A DNA stretch of 64,000 nucleotides from the NCBI GenBank assembly GCA_030144965.1, contig JAMPUU010000016.1:62001-126000 (forward strand), in the 5' to 3' direction. Position numbers and translations under genes: made by a program. The notes under the pieces were generated by a model that searched no databases, was not told the DNA's origin, and was given only the letters and a program-made list of their open reading frames with translations. Every line of letters starts with the position of its first letter. Position 1 is the first letter of the stretch. This DNA comes from Nitrospira sp. BO4. GTDB taxonomy: Bacteria; Nitrospirota; Nitrospiria; Nitrospirales; Nitrospiraceae. This document shows, piece by piece, positions 42,722 to 54,378 of this stretch.

Positions 42722-43237
42722 TCAGTTCAGTGAGCTGATCAGCCGTCCCAGCGCCTTTCTGGCAAGCGCATAATTGGGGTCCAGAGTGAGGGCTTTTTTG
42801 TACGAATCGATGGCCTCCGTCCAGTTCCCCTTGCGTTCGTACACGCGTCCAAGATTGAGGTGCGGATACGCCGGGCTTTCATAACGCTTGGCTTGCATCG
42901 CCTTCTGGAACCAGGTGATGGCCTCGTCGAATTCGCCCTTCTCGATCAGATAGGCGCCGATGTCATTGTAGGGGTTGCCGAAGTCAGGATCTTGCGCGAT
43001 GGCCTTGTGACATTCCTCAATGGCGTCATCGAGGCGTCCCATGAAGCTGTACGTCCAGCCCAGGAACGTGTAGGCCTCGGCCGTCGGATGAGAGGCGATC
43101 GACTTCTTATAGAGATTGACCGCCTCTTCGAGATCCCCCTTCATTTGCCGCTCAAAGGCCTGTTGAAATAGATTCCAGGCCTCGCGCTTATCTTCCTCGC
43201 GGCCTTCACCTTGTAACAAAAAATCCTGCATGTCCAT
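42722..43237 (-). CDS. TPR-repeat protein
   Basis: 171 residues. Four or so tetratricopeptide repeats: 'AEAYTFLGWTYSFMGRLDDA', 'GNPYNDIGAYLIEKGEFDEA', 'PAYPHLNLGRVYERKGNWTE', each with the W/L-G-Y-A-F-A-P pattern, plus a partial repeat at the N-terminus ('AWNLFQQAFERQMKGDLEEA'). Cytoplasmic, no signal peptide. TPR proteins mediate protein-protein contacts. It is probably co-transcribed with the pseudo-receiver gene (12-bp gap). Partner unknown. Confidence 0.85.
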   Translation of the reverse strand: MDMQDFLLQGEGREEDKREAWNLFQQAFERQMKGDLEEAVNLYKKSIASHPTAEAYTFLGWTYSFMGRLDDAIEECHKAIAQDPDFGNPYNDIGAYLIEKGEFDEAITWFQKAMQAKRYESPAYPHLNLGRVYERKGNWTEAIDSYKKALTLDPNYALARKALGRLISSLN

Positions 43238-43330
43238 GATCAGGTTGCTGAAAAAAGTTACCAGCGTCGTGCTCGTTGCCGGATGATCTTTGTCGTCAGA
43301 CTGCCGGCCGCTTGGGGTTACTTGGACTCG

Positions 43331-44131
43331 TTACTCCTGTTTGAGCTTCTTTTTAATCAATTCCGCGCCGTACCTGCCGGATAATAGCATCGAGCCGAAG
43401 GCGGGCCCCATTCTCGGTGTGCCGTACACGGCGGCGACGGCTAAGCCGATGACAAAGCAATTTGGATACACCTCTCCAGTCCGGTCCATGACTTCTTCTT
43501 CAGATCGTGCAACCCACATGGCACCGTTTCCCGGAACCTTGTTGTAGAGGTTCCGCTTGTGCAAGAGCTCGACCACGACGGCATCATGGCCGGTTGCATC
43601 AACCACAATCTTGCTCTCAAGGGCGATGGGATCCACATGGATGATGTCATGACCAGCCATTTCGACGGTGGTGCTGTTGACGACGACCCCTTCCAACGAG
43701 CCGTCGTTGCGGAGGATCAGGTCCACCACTCTCGTCAGGTTCATTAACTTGGCGCCGGCATTGTATGCAGCAGCGATCAGGGCACCGGTGGCATGCGGAG
43801 GATCGACCATGTACATCCCTTCGCATTCTTTGATCTTCTTGCAGGGCACGCTGATCTCTTCGAGGATTTCATTGGCCGGTTCACAGATGGTGGCCTTGTT
43901 CATGAGATACCCGCCTGACCAGAATCCACCCCCCAGAGCCAGGCTTTGCTCGACAATCAGCGTTCGAAATCCCATTTTCGCCAGGTCATGCGCGCAGATA
44001 AGCCCGGATGGACCTGCGCCGACGATGATCACGTCGCTCTCGATCAGCTGATCGAACTCTTTATAGTATTCACGGGCGATCTGCCGGGTGATGTCCCGTT
44101 CACGCAAGGGGGCTGGTCGTGGTTTGGCCAT
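43331..44131 (-). CDS. thi4: Sulfide-dependent thiazole synthase (Thi4 type)
   Basis: 266 residues from ATG 44131 (ribosome site AAGGAGCGCCCT). FAD/NAD binding motif 'DVIIVGAGPSGLICAHDLAK', 'GGGFWSGGYLMNKATICEPA', and 'DPPHATGALIAAAYNAGAKL'. The catalytic cysteine of yeast Thi4 ('CCMDP') is replaced by His165 in 'GHDIIHVDPIALESK', the archaeal/anaerobe type that uses free sulfide as S donor rather than sacrificing its own Cys. It makes ADP-thiazole carboxylate for thiamine. It follows thiC by 37 bp on the same strand. The suicide type requires Cys, so this copy can turn over repeatedly. Confidence 0.9.
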   Translation of the reverse strand: MAKPRPAPLRERDITRQIAREYYKEFDQLIESDVIIVGAGPSGLICAHDLAKMGFRTLIVEQSLALGGGFWSGGYLMNKATICEPANEILEEISVPCKKIKECEGMYMVDPPHATGALIAAAYNAGAKLMNLTRVVDLILRNDGSLEGVVVNSTTVEMAGHDIIHVDPIALESKIVVDATGHDAVVVELLHKRNLYNKVPGNGAMWVARSEEEVMDRTGEVYPNCFVIGLAVAAVYGTPRMGPAFGSMLLSGRYGAELIKKKLKQE

Positions 44132-44168
44132 AGGGCGCTCCTTCAGCATCCGTCTTCTGTATCCATAG

Positions 44169-46187
<2,019 letters not shown>

Positions 46188-46199
46188 TCACAAGATCCG

Positions 46200-46292
46200 C
46201 TGTCGTCCGGCTTCCCTACGCTGGTATTACCCAGGTCAGGTTGTGAGGGTCGTCCGATTCGTTCGGACTCTCAGCCTCAAGGCACCCCTAGC
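46200..46292 (-). ncRNA. TPP riboswitch (THI element)
   Basis: The minus strand carries the classic landmarks: 'GGGGTGCC' (P1/P2 5' part), 'GGCTGAGAG' and 'ACCTGACCTGGGTAATACCA' 'GCGTAGGGAA'. These match the conserved TPP-binding core of the THI element, including the pyrophosphate-sensing helix. It precedes thiC (start 46079) and a terminator. TPP binding stabilises P1 with the strand TAGGGAA (46212-46218), which otherwise can pair with TTCCCTA inside the terminator. Confidence 0.93.
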
Positions 46293-46468
46293 TCTAACTA
46301 CTGCTCCTGATCGTAGTACTCGGAGATGAGCGAAGTCAATCGGCTATTAGCCCCATTCCGTCTACTATCCTTTGGGGCAGCTGACTAGGACTTTTCCTCG
46401 TAGGGCTCTTCGTTGATTGTGCGGGGAGCCTATCGTAGAATGACATTCCTTTTCATTCGGAGGAAGGT

Positions 46469-47572
46469 GTGACAGCTACTGCGACGTTACCCAGACCGAT
46501 CATCGAATACCAAGCGCTATCGACGGAAGAATTATACCGTCGGACACTGGCGGCGAAGCGAGTGCTCGGTGAACGGGTGATGGTCCTGGGCCACAATTAC
46601 CAGCGGGACGAAGTGATTCAGCATGCTGATTTCCGCGGTGATTCGCTCTTGCTCGCCAAGCTGGCCGCTGCACGGTCCGAGCGACCCTACATCGTCTTTT
46701 GCGGTGTGCATTTTATGGCCGAGACAGCGGACATCCTTAGCCGCTCTCAGCAAACGGTGATTTTGCCCGATATGGCCGCCGGTTGCTCGATGGCCGATAT
46801 GGCGGCGATTGAACAGGTCGACCAGTGCTGGGAAGCGTTGGGGCGCGTAGTTCCCGTGGAAGACACCGTGATACCGGCGGTCTATGTGAACTCGGCAGCG
46901 GTGCTGAAAGCGTTTTGTGGCGAACATGGCGGGATCACCTGCACGTCCTCCAATGCCAAAGCCGTGATTGAGTGGTGTTGGGCCAGGCGAGAGAAGATTC
47001 TCTTCTTTCCCGATGAGCACTTGGGTCGCAACACGGCAAACAAGATGGGCATCCCGCGAGACCAGATGATCGTGTGGGACCCCTACCAGCCGAACGGCGG
47101 GAACACCAAAGACGCCATCAAGCGAGCCAAATTGATTCTCTGGAAAGGCCATTGCAGCGTCCACCAGATGTTTCAACCGGTTCATGTGGATCACTTCCGT
47201 AAACAGTACCCGAACGGCACGGTTATCGTTCACCCTGAGTGCCATGAAGACGTCGTGAATAAAGCGGATCTTATCGGATCAACCGAGTTCATCATTCGTA
47301 CGGTGACTGCCGCACCGGCCGGCACGACGTGGGCGGTCGGTACAGAACTGAATCTTGTCAATCGATTGAAGCATGAACTCACCGATAAAAAGGTATTCTT
47401 CCTGTCCTCCACGGTCTGTCAGTGCGCCACCATGTTCCGGATCGATGCGGCACACCTCTGCTGGGCCATGGAGAATCTGGCCGAAGGTCAGGTTGTGAAC
47501 CATATCGTGGTAGCGGAGGACGACAAGCGTTGGGCGAAGGTCGCGCTCGATCGCATGATGGCCGTCAGTTAA
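46469..47572 (+). CDS. nadA: Quinolinate synthase NadA
   Basis: 367 residues starting at GTG 46469 with ribosome site CGGAGGAAGGT. It condenses iminoaspartate and dihydroxyacetone phosphate to quinolinate in NAD biosynthesis, using a 4Fe-4S cluster. Signature blocks: 'VMVLGHNYQRDEVIQHADFR', 'GVHFMAETADILSRSQQTVI', 'GGITCTSSNAKAVIEWC' (cluster cysteine), 'FFPDEHLGRNTANKMG', 'VHPECHEDVVNKADLIGSTE' and 'FFLSSTVCQCATMFRIDAAH'. Stands alone on the plus strand, 82 bp before ileS. Confidence 0.93.
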   Translation: MTATATLPRPIIEYQALSTEELYRRTLAAKRVLGERVMVLGHNYQRDEVIQHADFRGDSLLLAKLAAARSERPYIVFCGVHFMAETADILSRSQQTVILPDMAAGCSMADMAAIEQVDQCWEALGRVVPVEDTVIPAVYVNSAAVLKAFCGEHGGITCTSSNAKAVIEWCWARREKILFFPDEHLGRNTANKMGIPRDQMIVWDPYQPNGGNTKDAIKRAKLILWKGHCSVHQMFQPVHVDHFRKQYPNGTVIVHPECHEDVVNKADLIGSTEFIIRTVTAAPAGTTWAVGTELNLVNRLKHELTDKKVFFLSSTVCQCATMFRIDAAHLCWAMENLAEGQVVNHIVVAEDDKRWAKVALDRMMAVS

Positions 47573-47653
47573 GACTGGTGCCTCCCCCCTCCGTTCCGGT
47601 ATATTCCCTCAATTCTGTATGATTACCTGGTGAGAGCGTGGATCCCAGTGTCT

Positions 47654-50467
47654 ATGGACTATAAGTCAACACTTAACCTTCCCAAAACCGATTTCCCGAT
47701 GAAGGCCAACTTGCCGCAGCGGGAACCGGAGATGCTGGTCTGGTGGGAGCAACAGAAGCTCTATGACCGAATCCAAGCGACGGGTGCGGGACGGCCTCGG
47801 TATGTACTTCACGATGGCCCTCCGTATGCCAACGGCCGAATTCATATCGGACATGCCCTCAACAAAATTCTGAAAGATATCATCGTCAAGTCCAAAACCA
47901 TGGCAGGCTTCCACGCGCCGTATGTGCCCGGATGGGACTGCCACGGGTTGCCGATCGAACATCAAGTCATGAAGGAACTGGGCGACAAGAAGAAGGACTT
48001 TGATGTGTCGGCGATTCGTCGGCTCTGCCGTGAGTATGCCGAACGATACGTCAACATCCAGCGAGATGAGTTCAAGCGACTCGGAGTGCTGGGAGAATGG
48101 GACCACCCGTACCTCACCATGACCCCTGGCTATGAAGCGACGATTATTCGCGAGTTCGGGAAATTTGTCGAGCATGGAGGGGTGTACAAGGGCCTCAAGC
48201 CCGTACTCTGGTGCACCCACGATCAAACGGCACTGGCGGAAGCGGAAGTCGAGTATGATGACCACACCTCGCCATCGATCTATGTGAAGTTTCCGGTCGT
48301 CACCTCGCCCCTTGTTTTGGCAAAGGCCTTTCCCGGGATCTCCTTTCCGGAAGGAATGAAGCTGGTCTCCGTCGTCATCTGGACGACAACACCCTGGACC
48401 TTACCGGCCAATCAAGCGGTCTGTCTCCATCGTGATTTCGATTATGTCTTCGTCCAAGTCGGTGATGAACTGCTGATTGTGGCGGAGAAACTTCTGGAGA
48501 GCGTTGCCAAGTCTTGTGGGCTCACTGATTATCGCGCGGTGGGGGTGAAGAAAGGCGGAGAAGGATTCGAGGGGTTGGAGACACAACGCCCCCTTTCCAC
48601 CGGCTTGTCACCTATCCTACTCGGAGACTTTGTAACCCTCGAGCAGGGAACCGGCTGCGTACACATCGCCCCTGGCCACGGGATGGAGGACTATCTCCTC
48701 GTCCTGGAACACAACGCCAAGGCGTCACCAGGTGAACGACTCGAAATCCTGGCGCCGGTCGACAATGGCGGGCGATTCACGCCGGTCGTGAAGGAATTCG
48801 CCGGACAGCATGTCTTGAAGGCGAATCCAAAGATTGTCGAATACCTCAAGGCGAATGGACGTTTGCTCGGTCATGGCTTGTTGAACCATTCCTATCCGCA
48901 CTGTTGGCGGTGCAAGAATCCGGTGATCTTTCGTGCGACCGAGCAGTGGTTCGTCTCTATGGAGACGAATGATTTGCGAAGAGAAACACTGGTGGAAATC
49001 GAACGGGTCCGATGGATCCCAAGCTATGGCCGCGATCGGATCTTCGGCATGATTGAAAACCGTCCGGACTGGTGTCTTTCGCGTCAGCGGGTGTGGGGCG
49101 TGCCGATTCCTGGGTTTACGTGTCATACCTGTCATCATGTCCTTGCCGACCCTGTCGTGATCGAGCATGTCGCCGCGTTGATGGAATCGAAGGGGGCGGA
49201 TGTCTGGTTCGAACGATCTGCGCTTGATTTATTGCCCGCAGGAACGGCATGTCCGAAGTGCGGAGGTACCAAGTTTGAGAAGGAACGTGACATTCTCGAT
49301 GTGTGGTTTGAATCCGGCGTCAGTTACGCGGCAGTCTTGAAATCGAGGAAGTGGTGGCCGGCTGATTTGTATCTTGAAGGTTCTGACCAACATCGCGGTT
49401 GGTTTCATAGCGCCCTGCTGGCCGGAATCACAACCGATCATCGGGCGCCGTATCAAGCGGTATTGACCCATGGCTTCGTCGTGGACGGGCAGGGCAAGAA
49501 GATGTCCAAGTCGGCCGGCAATGTCGTCGCGCCCCAGGACGTCATCAAGCAGTCGGGCGCGGAAATCCTCCGCTTGTGGGTGGCGGCTCAAGACTATCGT
49601 GAGGATCTCCGCATCTCGCAGGAGATCTTGAATCATCTGATCGAGGCCTATCGGAAGATCCGCAACACGTCCCGCTTCTTACTGAGCAATCTGTACGATT
49701 TTGATCCGGCGGCGCATCGTGTTCCCTACGAGCAGTTACCCGAGTTGGACCGTTGGGCACTACTGCGTCTTGGTGGACTGATTACGAAGGTGCGACGAGC
49801 GTATGAAGATTTCGAGTTCCACACGATCTTCCATGCCCTGAACAATTTTTGCGCGGTCGACCTCAGCGCCGTGTATCTCGACATTCTCAAGGATCGACTC
49901 TATACCTTCCGCGCCGACTCACCTTTGAGGCGAGGGTCACAGACCGTCCTGTTTGAAGTCGCGGTGACGCTGTCAAAACTCATGGCGCCGGTATTGAGTT
50001 TCACGGCGGAAGAAATCTGGCGGACGCTGGCCGCGCAGGTACCCGGAGGGATGGAAACCACGAGCGTGCATCTCGCCTCGTTTCCCGAGCCGGATCCGGC
50101 TTGGGCCGATGCGAGGCTGGCGGAACGGTGGGAGCGACTGCTGAAATATCGTGCGCAGGTCCAAGGAGTTTTGGAGGAACGGCGCCGCGAGAAAGTCATT
50201 GGCTCTTCGCTCGAAGCGCATGTTCATCTCACCACCGATGTGCCGACCGGTCAGTGGCTGGATATCTCGCCCGAGGATTTGGGCGCTTTGTTTATCGTCT
50301 CGCAGGTGAGCGTTGATCAACGGCCCGATGCGACGTCCGATCTCGCCGTCTCCGTAACCAAGTCGGCGCATGGCAAATGCGAGCGCTGCTGGAACTACCG
50401 GCCGGCTGTCGGAACCTTCCCCGACCATCCTACCCTCTGTGACCGGTGCCTGGAGGCAATCCGTTGA
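47654..50467 (+). CDS. ileS: Isoleucyl-tRNA synthetase
   Basis: 937 residues from ATG 47654 (a GTG at 47630 is an alternative; '[20 protein letters not shown]' is a natural IleS opening). Class I landmarks: HIGH motif in '[11 protein letters not shown]', CP1 editing region ('[20 protein letters not shown]'), KMSKS in '[15 protein letters not shown]', and a C-terminal zinc ribbon ('[14 protein letters not shown]' 'CDRCLEAIR'). Essential. It overlaps the start of lspA, an arrangement conserved in many bacteria. No T-box is visible upstream. Confidence 0.96.
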   Translation: MDYKSTLNLPKTDFPMKANLPQREPEMLVWWEQQKLYDRIQATGAGRPRYVLHDGPPYANGRIHIGHALNKILKDIIVKSKTMAGFHAPYVPGWDCHGLPIEHQVMKELGDKKKDFDVSAIRRLCREYAERYVNIQRDEFKRLGVLGEWDHPYLTMTPGYEATIIREFGKFVEHGGVYKGLKPVLWCTHDQTALAEAEVEYDDHTSPSIYVKFPVVTSPLVLAKAFPGISFPEGMKLVSVVIWTTTPWTLPANQAVCLHRDFDYVFVQVGDELLIVAEKLLESVAKSCGLTDYRAVGVKKGGEGFEGLETQRPLSTGLSPILLGDFVTLEQGTGCVHIAPGHGMEDYLLVLEHNAKASPGERLEILAPVDNGGRFTPVVKEFAGQHVLKANPKIVEYLKANGRLLGHGLLNHSYPHCWRCKNPVIFRATEQWFVSMETNDLRRETLVEIERVRWIPSYGRDRIFGMIENRPDWCLSRQRVWGVPIPGFTCHTCHHVLADPVVIEHVAALMESKGADVWFERSALDLLPAGTACPKCGGTKFEKERDILDVWFESGVSYAAVLKSRKWWPADLYLEGSDQHRGWFHSALLAGITTDHRAPYQAVLTHGFVVDGQGKKMSKSAGNVVAPQDVIKQSGAEILRLWVAAQDYREDLRISQEILNHLIEAYRKIRNTSRFLLSNLYDFDPAAHRVPYEQLPELDRWALLRLGGLITKVRRAYEDFEFHTIFHALNNFCAVDLSAVYLDILKDRLYTFRADSPLRRGSQTVLFEVAVTLSKLMAPVLSFTAEEIWRTLAAQVPGGMETTSVHLASFPEPDPAWADARLAERWERLLKYRAQVQGVLEERRREKVIGSSLEAHVHLTTDVPTGQWLDISPEDLGALFIVSQVSVDQRPDATSDLAVSVTKSAHGKCERCWNYRPAVGTFPDHPTLCDRCLEAIR

Positions 50468-50988
50468 GTGGACTTACCTTGCGGAATCTGGCCTTGGCGT
50501 CGGTGACCGGCAGCATCATTTTCCTGGATCAACTGACGAAACAGCAGATCATGAAAACCATGCGGCTCCATGAATCGATCCCCATCATTCCCAACCTCTT
50601 CAGTTTGACGTACATTCGAAATCCCGGTGCGGCATTCGGTTTGCTGGCCGGGAGCAGCAACGCGTTTCGGATGGTCTTCTTTGGGTTGACGTCGATTTTT
50701 GCCCTTGGCCTGCTGGGCACGATTCTGCTACGGATGCCGGAAGAGGATTGGATGGGGCGTGTCAGTGTTGCAGGAATTCTCGGTGGCGCGATCGGGAACC
50801 TCATCGACCGGCTGCGTTTTGGAGAAGTGATCGACTTTCTGGATGTCTATATCGACAACTACCACTGGCCTGCATTCAATGTGGCGGATTCTGCGATTAC
50901 CGTCGGGGTGATCGTCCTCATCATTCACTTCGCCTTTGAGAAACGAGCCGATCCCCCTACTGCTTCGGAGACCTCCTCAGTTCCCTAA
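50464..50988 (+). CDS. lspA: Prolipoprotein signal peptidase II
   Basis: 174 residues from TTG 50464, which overlaps the ileS stop (TTGA) and follows GGAGGCAATCCG; a GTG at 50446 is an alternative. Four hydrophobic segments with the catalytic-aspartate motifs '[16 protein letters not shown]' and '[17 protein letters not shown]' '[20 protein letters not shown]'. It cleaves lipoprotein signal peptides after lipidation, which is relevant to the many lipoproteins in this window. Confidence 0.93.
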   Translation: MSGLTLRNLALASVTGSIIFLDQLTKQQIMKTMRLHESIPIIPNLFSLTYIRNPGAAFGLLAGSSNAFRMVFFGLTSIFALGLLGTILLRMPEEDWMGRVSVAGILGGAIGNLIDRLRFGEVIDFLDVYIDNYHWPAFNVADSAITVGVIVLIIHFAFEKRADPPTASETSSVP

Positions 50989-51056
50989 CACGTGAAGCGC
51001 GTGTCCCTTTCACCGACATACGAGATCCAAACGACCACCCGTGGTTGCGATACTCG

Positions 51057-51317
51057 CTAGGCTGGCATTCTTACGATAAATCCGCCTTTTTCTTTGGCTT
51101 GTTTCTGCTGCTCTGCCGAGAACATGAACAGCGGTTCGCTGTGACAGAATTGGCACTCTCTCGTGGTCACCGTCGCACTCGGTTCCCCGATGCTGATGAG
51201 GTACTCCTGAGCGAGCTTGAGGGCGGTGGCTTCATCCGTCGTCATCACATCGAAGTGAATGCGACCGCTCTTGCCGTTGACCCACGTATCGTAAACATGA
51301 ATCGTATCCGAGGACAT
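51057..51317 (-). CDS. DUF2024 family protein
   Basis: 86 residues from ATG 51317, preceded by AAGGAGTTGTTC. Pattern 'IHVYDTWVNGKSGRIHFDVM' and 'TRECQFCHSEPLFMF' match DUF2024, a short family of unknown function with a conserved Cys-x2-Cys-His near the C-terminus. It is followed by (read in the minus direction) nothing on the same strand; upstream is uppP with a 12-bp gap, so uppP and this gene are probably co-transcribed. Confidence 0.75.
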   Translation of the reverse strand: MSSDTIHVYDTWVNGKSGRIHFDVMTTDEATALKLAQEYLISIGEPSATVTTRECQFCHSEPLFMFSAEQQKQAKEKGGFIVRMPA

Positions 51318-51329
51318 GAACAACTCCTT

Positions 51330-52205
51330 TCAGCGGACGACCAACAGGACCACAATTCCGAGGATAATACGATAGTACGCAAAGACGCGCAAGGTATGCC
51401 GTTGGACATAGGTCAAAAAGGCGGCGATGACCGCCCAGGCCACCAGAAAGGAGATGACCATGCCGAGGCCGAGCGCCAGAAAATCCTGCTCGGTAAACGA
51501 GCCCCGTGCCTTCCACGTTTCGTAGACCGTTGCCGCGATGATGGTTGGAAGGGCCAGAAAAAAGGAGTACTCCGTGGCAACTTTGCGATCCAACCCGGCG
51601 AGCAGGCCTCCGATGATGGTTGAGCCGGATCGAGACATTCCGGGAATCAGGGAGGCGCACTGTGCGAGACCGATCCAGAATGCATGGACTGCCGACACCT
51701 GCTCCAGACGCATCGCACGGCTGGTTCGTTTCGTGGCTTCAACGATGAGGATGATGATGCCACCGAGGATCGATGTCAACGCCACCGTCAGGGGAGTGAA
51801 CAAATAAGATTTGATCCATCCGTGAGCCAACAGACCGAGTATGGCAGCGGGCAGGAAGGCGATCCCTAGTCCGAGCAGAAACCATAGGTTGGGATGACTT
51901 TGCATCGAGATCTTGAGGCGGTTGGTCCACGCGGCAGCCGGCTGGTTTTGTGAGAACGATCGCAACGTTTTTTGTTCCTCCCAAGCGCCGGTGAGAAGCC
52001 GTCCGATTTTTTCCCGTTCGAATACGATGACGGCCAGAATCGCCCCCAACTGGATGGAGATCTCCGCGTTTGCGGCCACGTCGCCGGTGAAACCGAGGGC
52101 ATGGCCGACCAGAATAAGGTGTCCGGTAGATGAAACGGGCAGAAACTCCGTCAGTCCTTCGACGACCCCAAGAATCACCGCGAGCGCCGGACCCCATTCG
52201 TTCAT
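51330..52205 (-). CDS. uppP: Undecaprenyl-diphosphatase UppP
   Basis: 291 residues from ATG 52205 (ribosome site CCAGGAGTGG). Membrane protein with about eight helices. Family motifs: 'GVVEGLTEFLPVSSTGHLIL' and 'SLIPGMSRSGSTIIGGLLAG' (catalytic Arg/Ser region). It dephosphorylates undecaprenyl pyrophosphate for peptidoglycan recycling and can give bacitracin resistance. A 12-bp gap separates it from the DUF2024 gene downstream. Confidence 0.93.
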   Translation of the reverse strand: MNEWGPALAVILGVVEGLTEFLPVSSTGHLILVGHALGFTGDVAANAEISIQLGAILAVIVFEREKIGRLLTGAWEEQKTLRSFSQNQPAAAWTNRLKISMQSHPNLWFLLGLGIAFLPAAILGLLAHGWIKSYLFTPLTVALTSILGGIIILIVEATKRTSRAMRLEQVSAVHAFWIGLAQCASLIPGMSRSGSTIIGGLLAGLDRKVATEYSFFLALPTIIAATVYETWKARGSFTEQDFLALGLGMVISFLVAWAVIAAFLTYVQRHTLRVFAYYRIILGIVVLLVVR

Positions 52206-52495
52206 GCGTACACCACTCCTGGAATAGTAGGGCGGAGGTATCAATCCCCATGGCCATGTCTGATAGAATGTGAGCGATAATCACAGAGCGACGCTGATCC
52301 GTCAAGCGCCGGATAGTTTGTCCTCATATGTGTTTCGGCGGGACGGCCTCGCACAAAAGCAATTATGTTGACAACGTCCGGGTGTTGGCATACACACAGA
52401 GAAGGTAAACGGAAAAACGACTCTCACAGTCGGATGGAAGTGAAGATCCACATGAAGCGCAGTCAAGTCGTAGGATTTGATGGAGGGAGGATCGC

Positions 52496-53191
52496 ATGAG
52501 ACGCGAGTGGACGGCGATAGTGTTGATTGGAGCGGTATTAACCACGGGTTGCGTATCCAACAAGAAATACCAAGAGGCGTTGGCCGAGTCGGACAATGCC
52601 AAGATGGAGCTGGAGAAAGCTCGCCAACAGAAAAATGCCATGGAGCAACAGGTTCGAACGCTCAAAGAAATGAATGTAAAGTTTGGCAATGAAGCGCAGG
52701 CGGCTCGGGACGAACTCCAGCGCATTGAGCATGGGCGTGACACAGAGCGTGGCACGGTCGAAGGAAGGACGAAGGAGCTGGAAGACAAGGTCAAGGCGTT
52801 ATCGGCGCAAAATCGAAATGTACGGCAGGAATATCAGGACGTGAAGCGTCATAACGATACGCTGAAATCGTTGGTCGCTCGCTATCAAAAAGAGCTCAAG
52901 GACCGCTCTCAGTCGGGATCGTCGGCACAGACAGCAACGCTGACCCCAAGCCAGGCGCCATCTGGAACCGCTCCTGCAGCGGCTCCAGCCACTCCGGTCG
53001 CTTCCGCGGCGATGAACATCAATAAGGTGTCAGCGAGCGACATGATTCTCTTCTTGGGACTGAAACAAGACGAAGCCGATCGAATCGTGAACAATCGTCC
53101 CTATCGCGTGAAGGGCGAATTGGTGGCGAAGAATGTCGTCCCCAAAGAGACCTTCGACTTGATCAAGGATCGAATCTCGGTTAATCCATAG
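52496..53191 (+). CDS. Coiled-coil lipoprotein with HHH-like C-terminal domain
   Basis: 231 residues. Lipobox LTTGC (Cys19); a long charged coiled coil (about 28-140, 'YQEALAESDNAKMELEKARQ'); an Ala/Pro/Ser/Thr-rich linker (about 140-170); then a C-terminal domain ('MNINKVSASDMILFLGLKQD' 'EADRIVNNRPYRVKGELVAK') resembling helix-hairpin-helix/ComEA-like modules. It should be anchored in the outer or inner membrane with the coiled coil in the periplasm. Function unknown; the C-terminal module suggests nucleic-acid or protein binding. GGAGGGAGGATCGC precedes the ATG. Confidence 0.7.
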   Translation: MRREWTAIVLIGAVLTTGCVSNKKYQEALAESDNAKMELEKARQQKNAMEQQVRTLKEMNVKFGNEAQAARDELQRIEHGRDTERGTVEGRTKELEDKVKALSAQNRNVRQEYQDVKRHNDTLKSLVARYQKELKDRSQSGSSAQTATLTPSQAPSGTAPAAAPATPVASAAMNINKVSASDMILFLGLKQDEADRIVNNRPYRVKGELVAKNVVPKETFDLIKDRISVNP

Positions 53192-53220
53192 ATCGCGCGA
53201 TAGATTCCACGGACATGGAA

Positions 53221-53253
53221 AAGGCCGTTCTCCTCGCGGAGAACGGCCTTTTT
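53221..53253. terminator. Intrinsic terminator
   Basis: AAGGCCGTTCTCC / TCGC loop / GGAGAACGGCCTT forms a perfect 13-bp stem, followed by TTTG on the plus strand and by TTTTCC on the minus strand. It closes the coiled-coil lipoprotein transcript on the plus strand, 30 bp after its stop, and also ends transcription of the convergent amidohydrolase gene. Bidirectional. Confidence 0.9.
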
Positions 53254-53291
53254 GTTTGGAGAGACAGCACGCGCATCCCGGTTCCGCATCG

Positions 53292-54314
53292 TCAACTATT
53301 CGAACTCCGGCCCGAAACAAGGTCGCCGAAGGATTGAAAATTCAGGTTCAAACCTGTGCAGACCTCCACCTGGCGGTCGAAGCGGTTCTTCGTGCGGATC
53401 ATTTGCCCAAGCGTCCGGAACCCGACTCGGCCCCAGGCGGGCAAGTGGAAGACCGACAGCGGGTAGTCTGTTCCAAAGAGCAACCGAGCTTGAATCTCAG
53501 GGTGGTGCCTGAGGTGCAGCAGCATTTTCAAGCGATGGGGTTGGGTGAGGGCGGAAATGTCGGCATAGAAATTTGGATAACGCCCGCACAATTCTCGTAG
53601 GGTCGGAATGAATTTTTCGTAAAACATGAGGCCGTAACTGCAGGCATGAGCGGCGATGACGGTCACGCCTTCTTCCAGGGCCAGGCGGAGCCGAGAGGGA
53701 TCTCCGAGTGATTGGTCCTTGCCGATCAAGCTGAATTCGTAGCCGACATGGCTCAAGAAGGGTAAGCGCCGTTGCGCCAGCGCCCGATAAAAAGGTTTGT
53801 ATCGCTCGTCAGCCGGGTTGAAGTGCTGGGCATTCGGTAGGACTTTGATCAGAACGGCACCGGCATCGGCGCAACGATGAACTTCGTCGATCGCGTCCTC
53901 CCGCTGCGGATTGATCGAAGGGCCGGCCAAAAAGACATCGGGGTAGGTCTGCACTACCTTGAACACGTAATCGTTGTTGACGAGAAAGTCGGTGTGCTGG
54001 CGATTGAGCGATCCCGCTTGATCGTAGAACCCGTCCATGCCGAGTAGGACTGCCTTCGAGACATGCCGTGAAGCGCGTAACTCCGTCAGAAGGTGATCGA
54101 GGTAGTGCTGATTTGCCGCCCGTGGATGGGCACGGGAGAGGTCGTGCTTCCACAAGAGAAATCGAAAGAGCGGGCTGCGGAGCAGCTTCGGCGAGATGAA
54201 ACAGCCGTTGTCGCCATCCGGCAATGCCGCAAGATGGACATGACAGTCAATGAGTGATTTCTGAGCCGTATGTCGTGAAGTGCCGCGCGTGGAGTCGTGT
54301 TTGGAAAGAGCCAT
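53292..54314 (-). CDS. Amidohydrolase family protein (TIM barrel)
   Basis: 340 residues from ATG 54314 (an ATG at 54368 is an alternative; neither has a strong ribosome site). Metal-dependent hydrolase of the amidohydrolase superfamily (amidohydro-related): 'SLIDCHVHLAALPDGDNGCF' gives the first metal His pair, 'RLPFLSHVGYEFSLIG' and 'VTVIAAHACSYGLMFYEKFI' further ligands, and 'RLLFGTDYPLSVFH' the catalytic Asp. Such proteins decarboxylate or hydrolyse small aromatics and related compounds; the substrate is unknown. It overlaps neither neighbour and lies 65 bp after the fused acyltransferase gene. Confidence 0.82.
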   Translation of the reverse strand: MALSKHDSTRGTSRHTAQKSLIDCHVHLAALPDGDNGCFISPKLLRSPLFRFLLWKHDLSRAHPRAANQHYLDHLLTELRASRHVSKAVLLGMDGFYDQAGSLNRQHTDFLVNNDYVFKVVQTYPDVFLAGPSINPQREDAIDEVHRCADAGAVLIKVLPNAQHFNPADERYKPFYRALAQRRLPFLSHVGYEFSLIGKDQSLGDPSRLRLALEEGVTVIAAHACSYGLMFYEKFIPTLRELCGRYPNFYADISALTQPHRLKMLLHLRHHPEIQARLLFGTDYPLSVFHLPAWGRVGFRTLGQMIRTKNRFDRQVEVCTGLNLNFQSFGDLVSGRSSNS

Positions 54315-54378
54315 CAGTTCGCCGCGCGATCTCATCGCTGCGATCTTATCTTGCGAGATACACTTCACGAAATATGCT

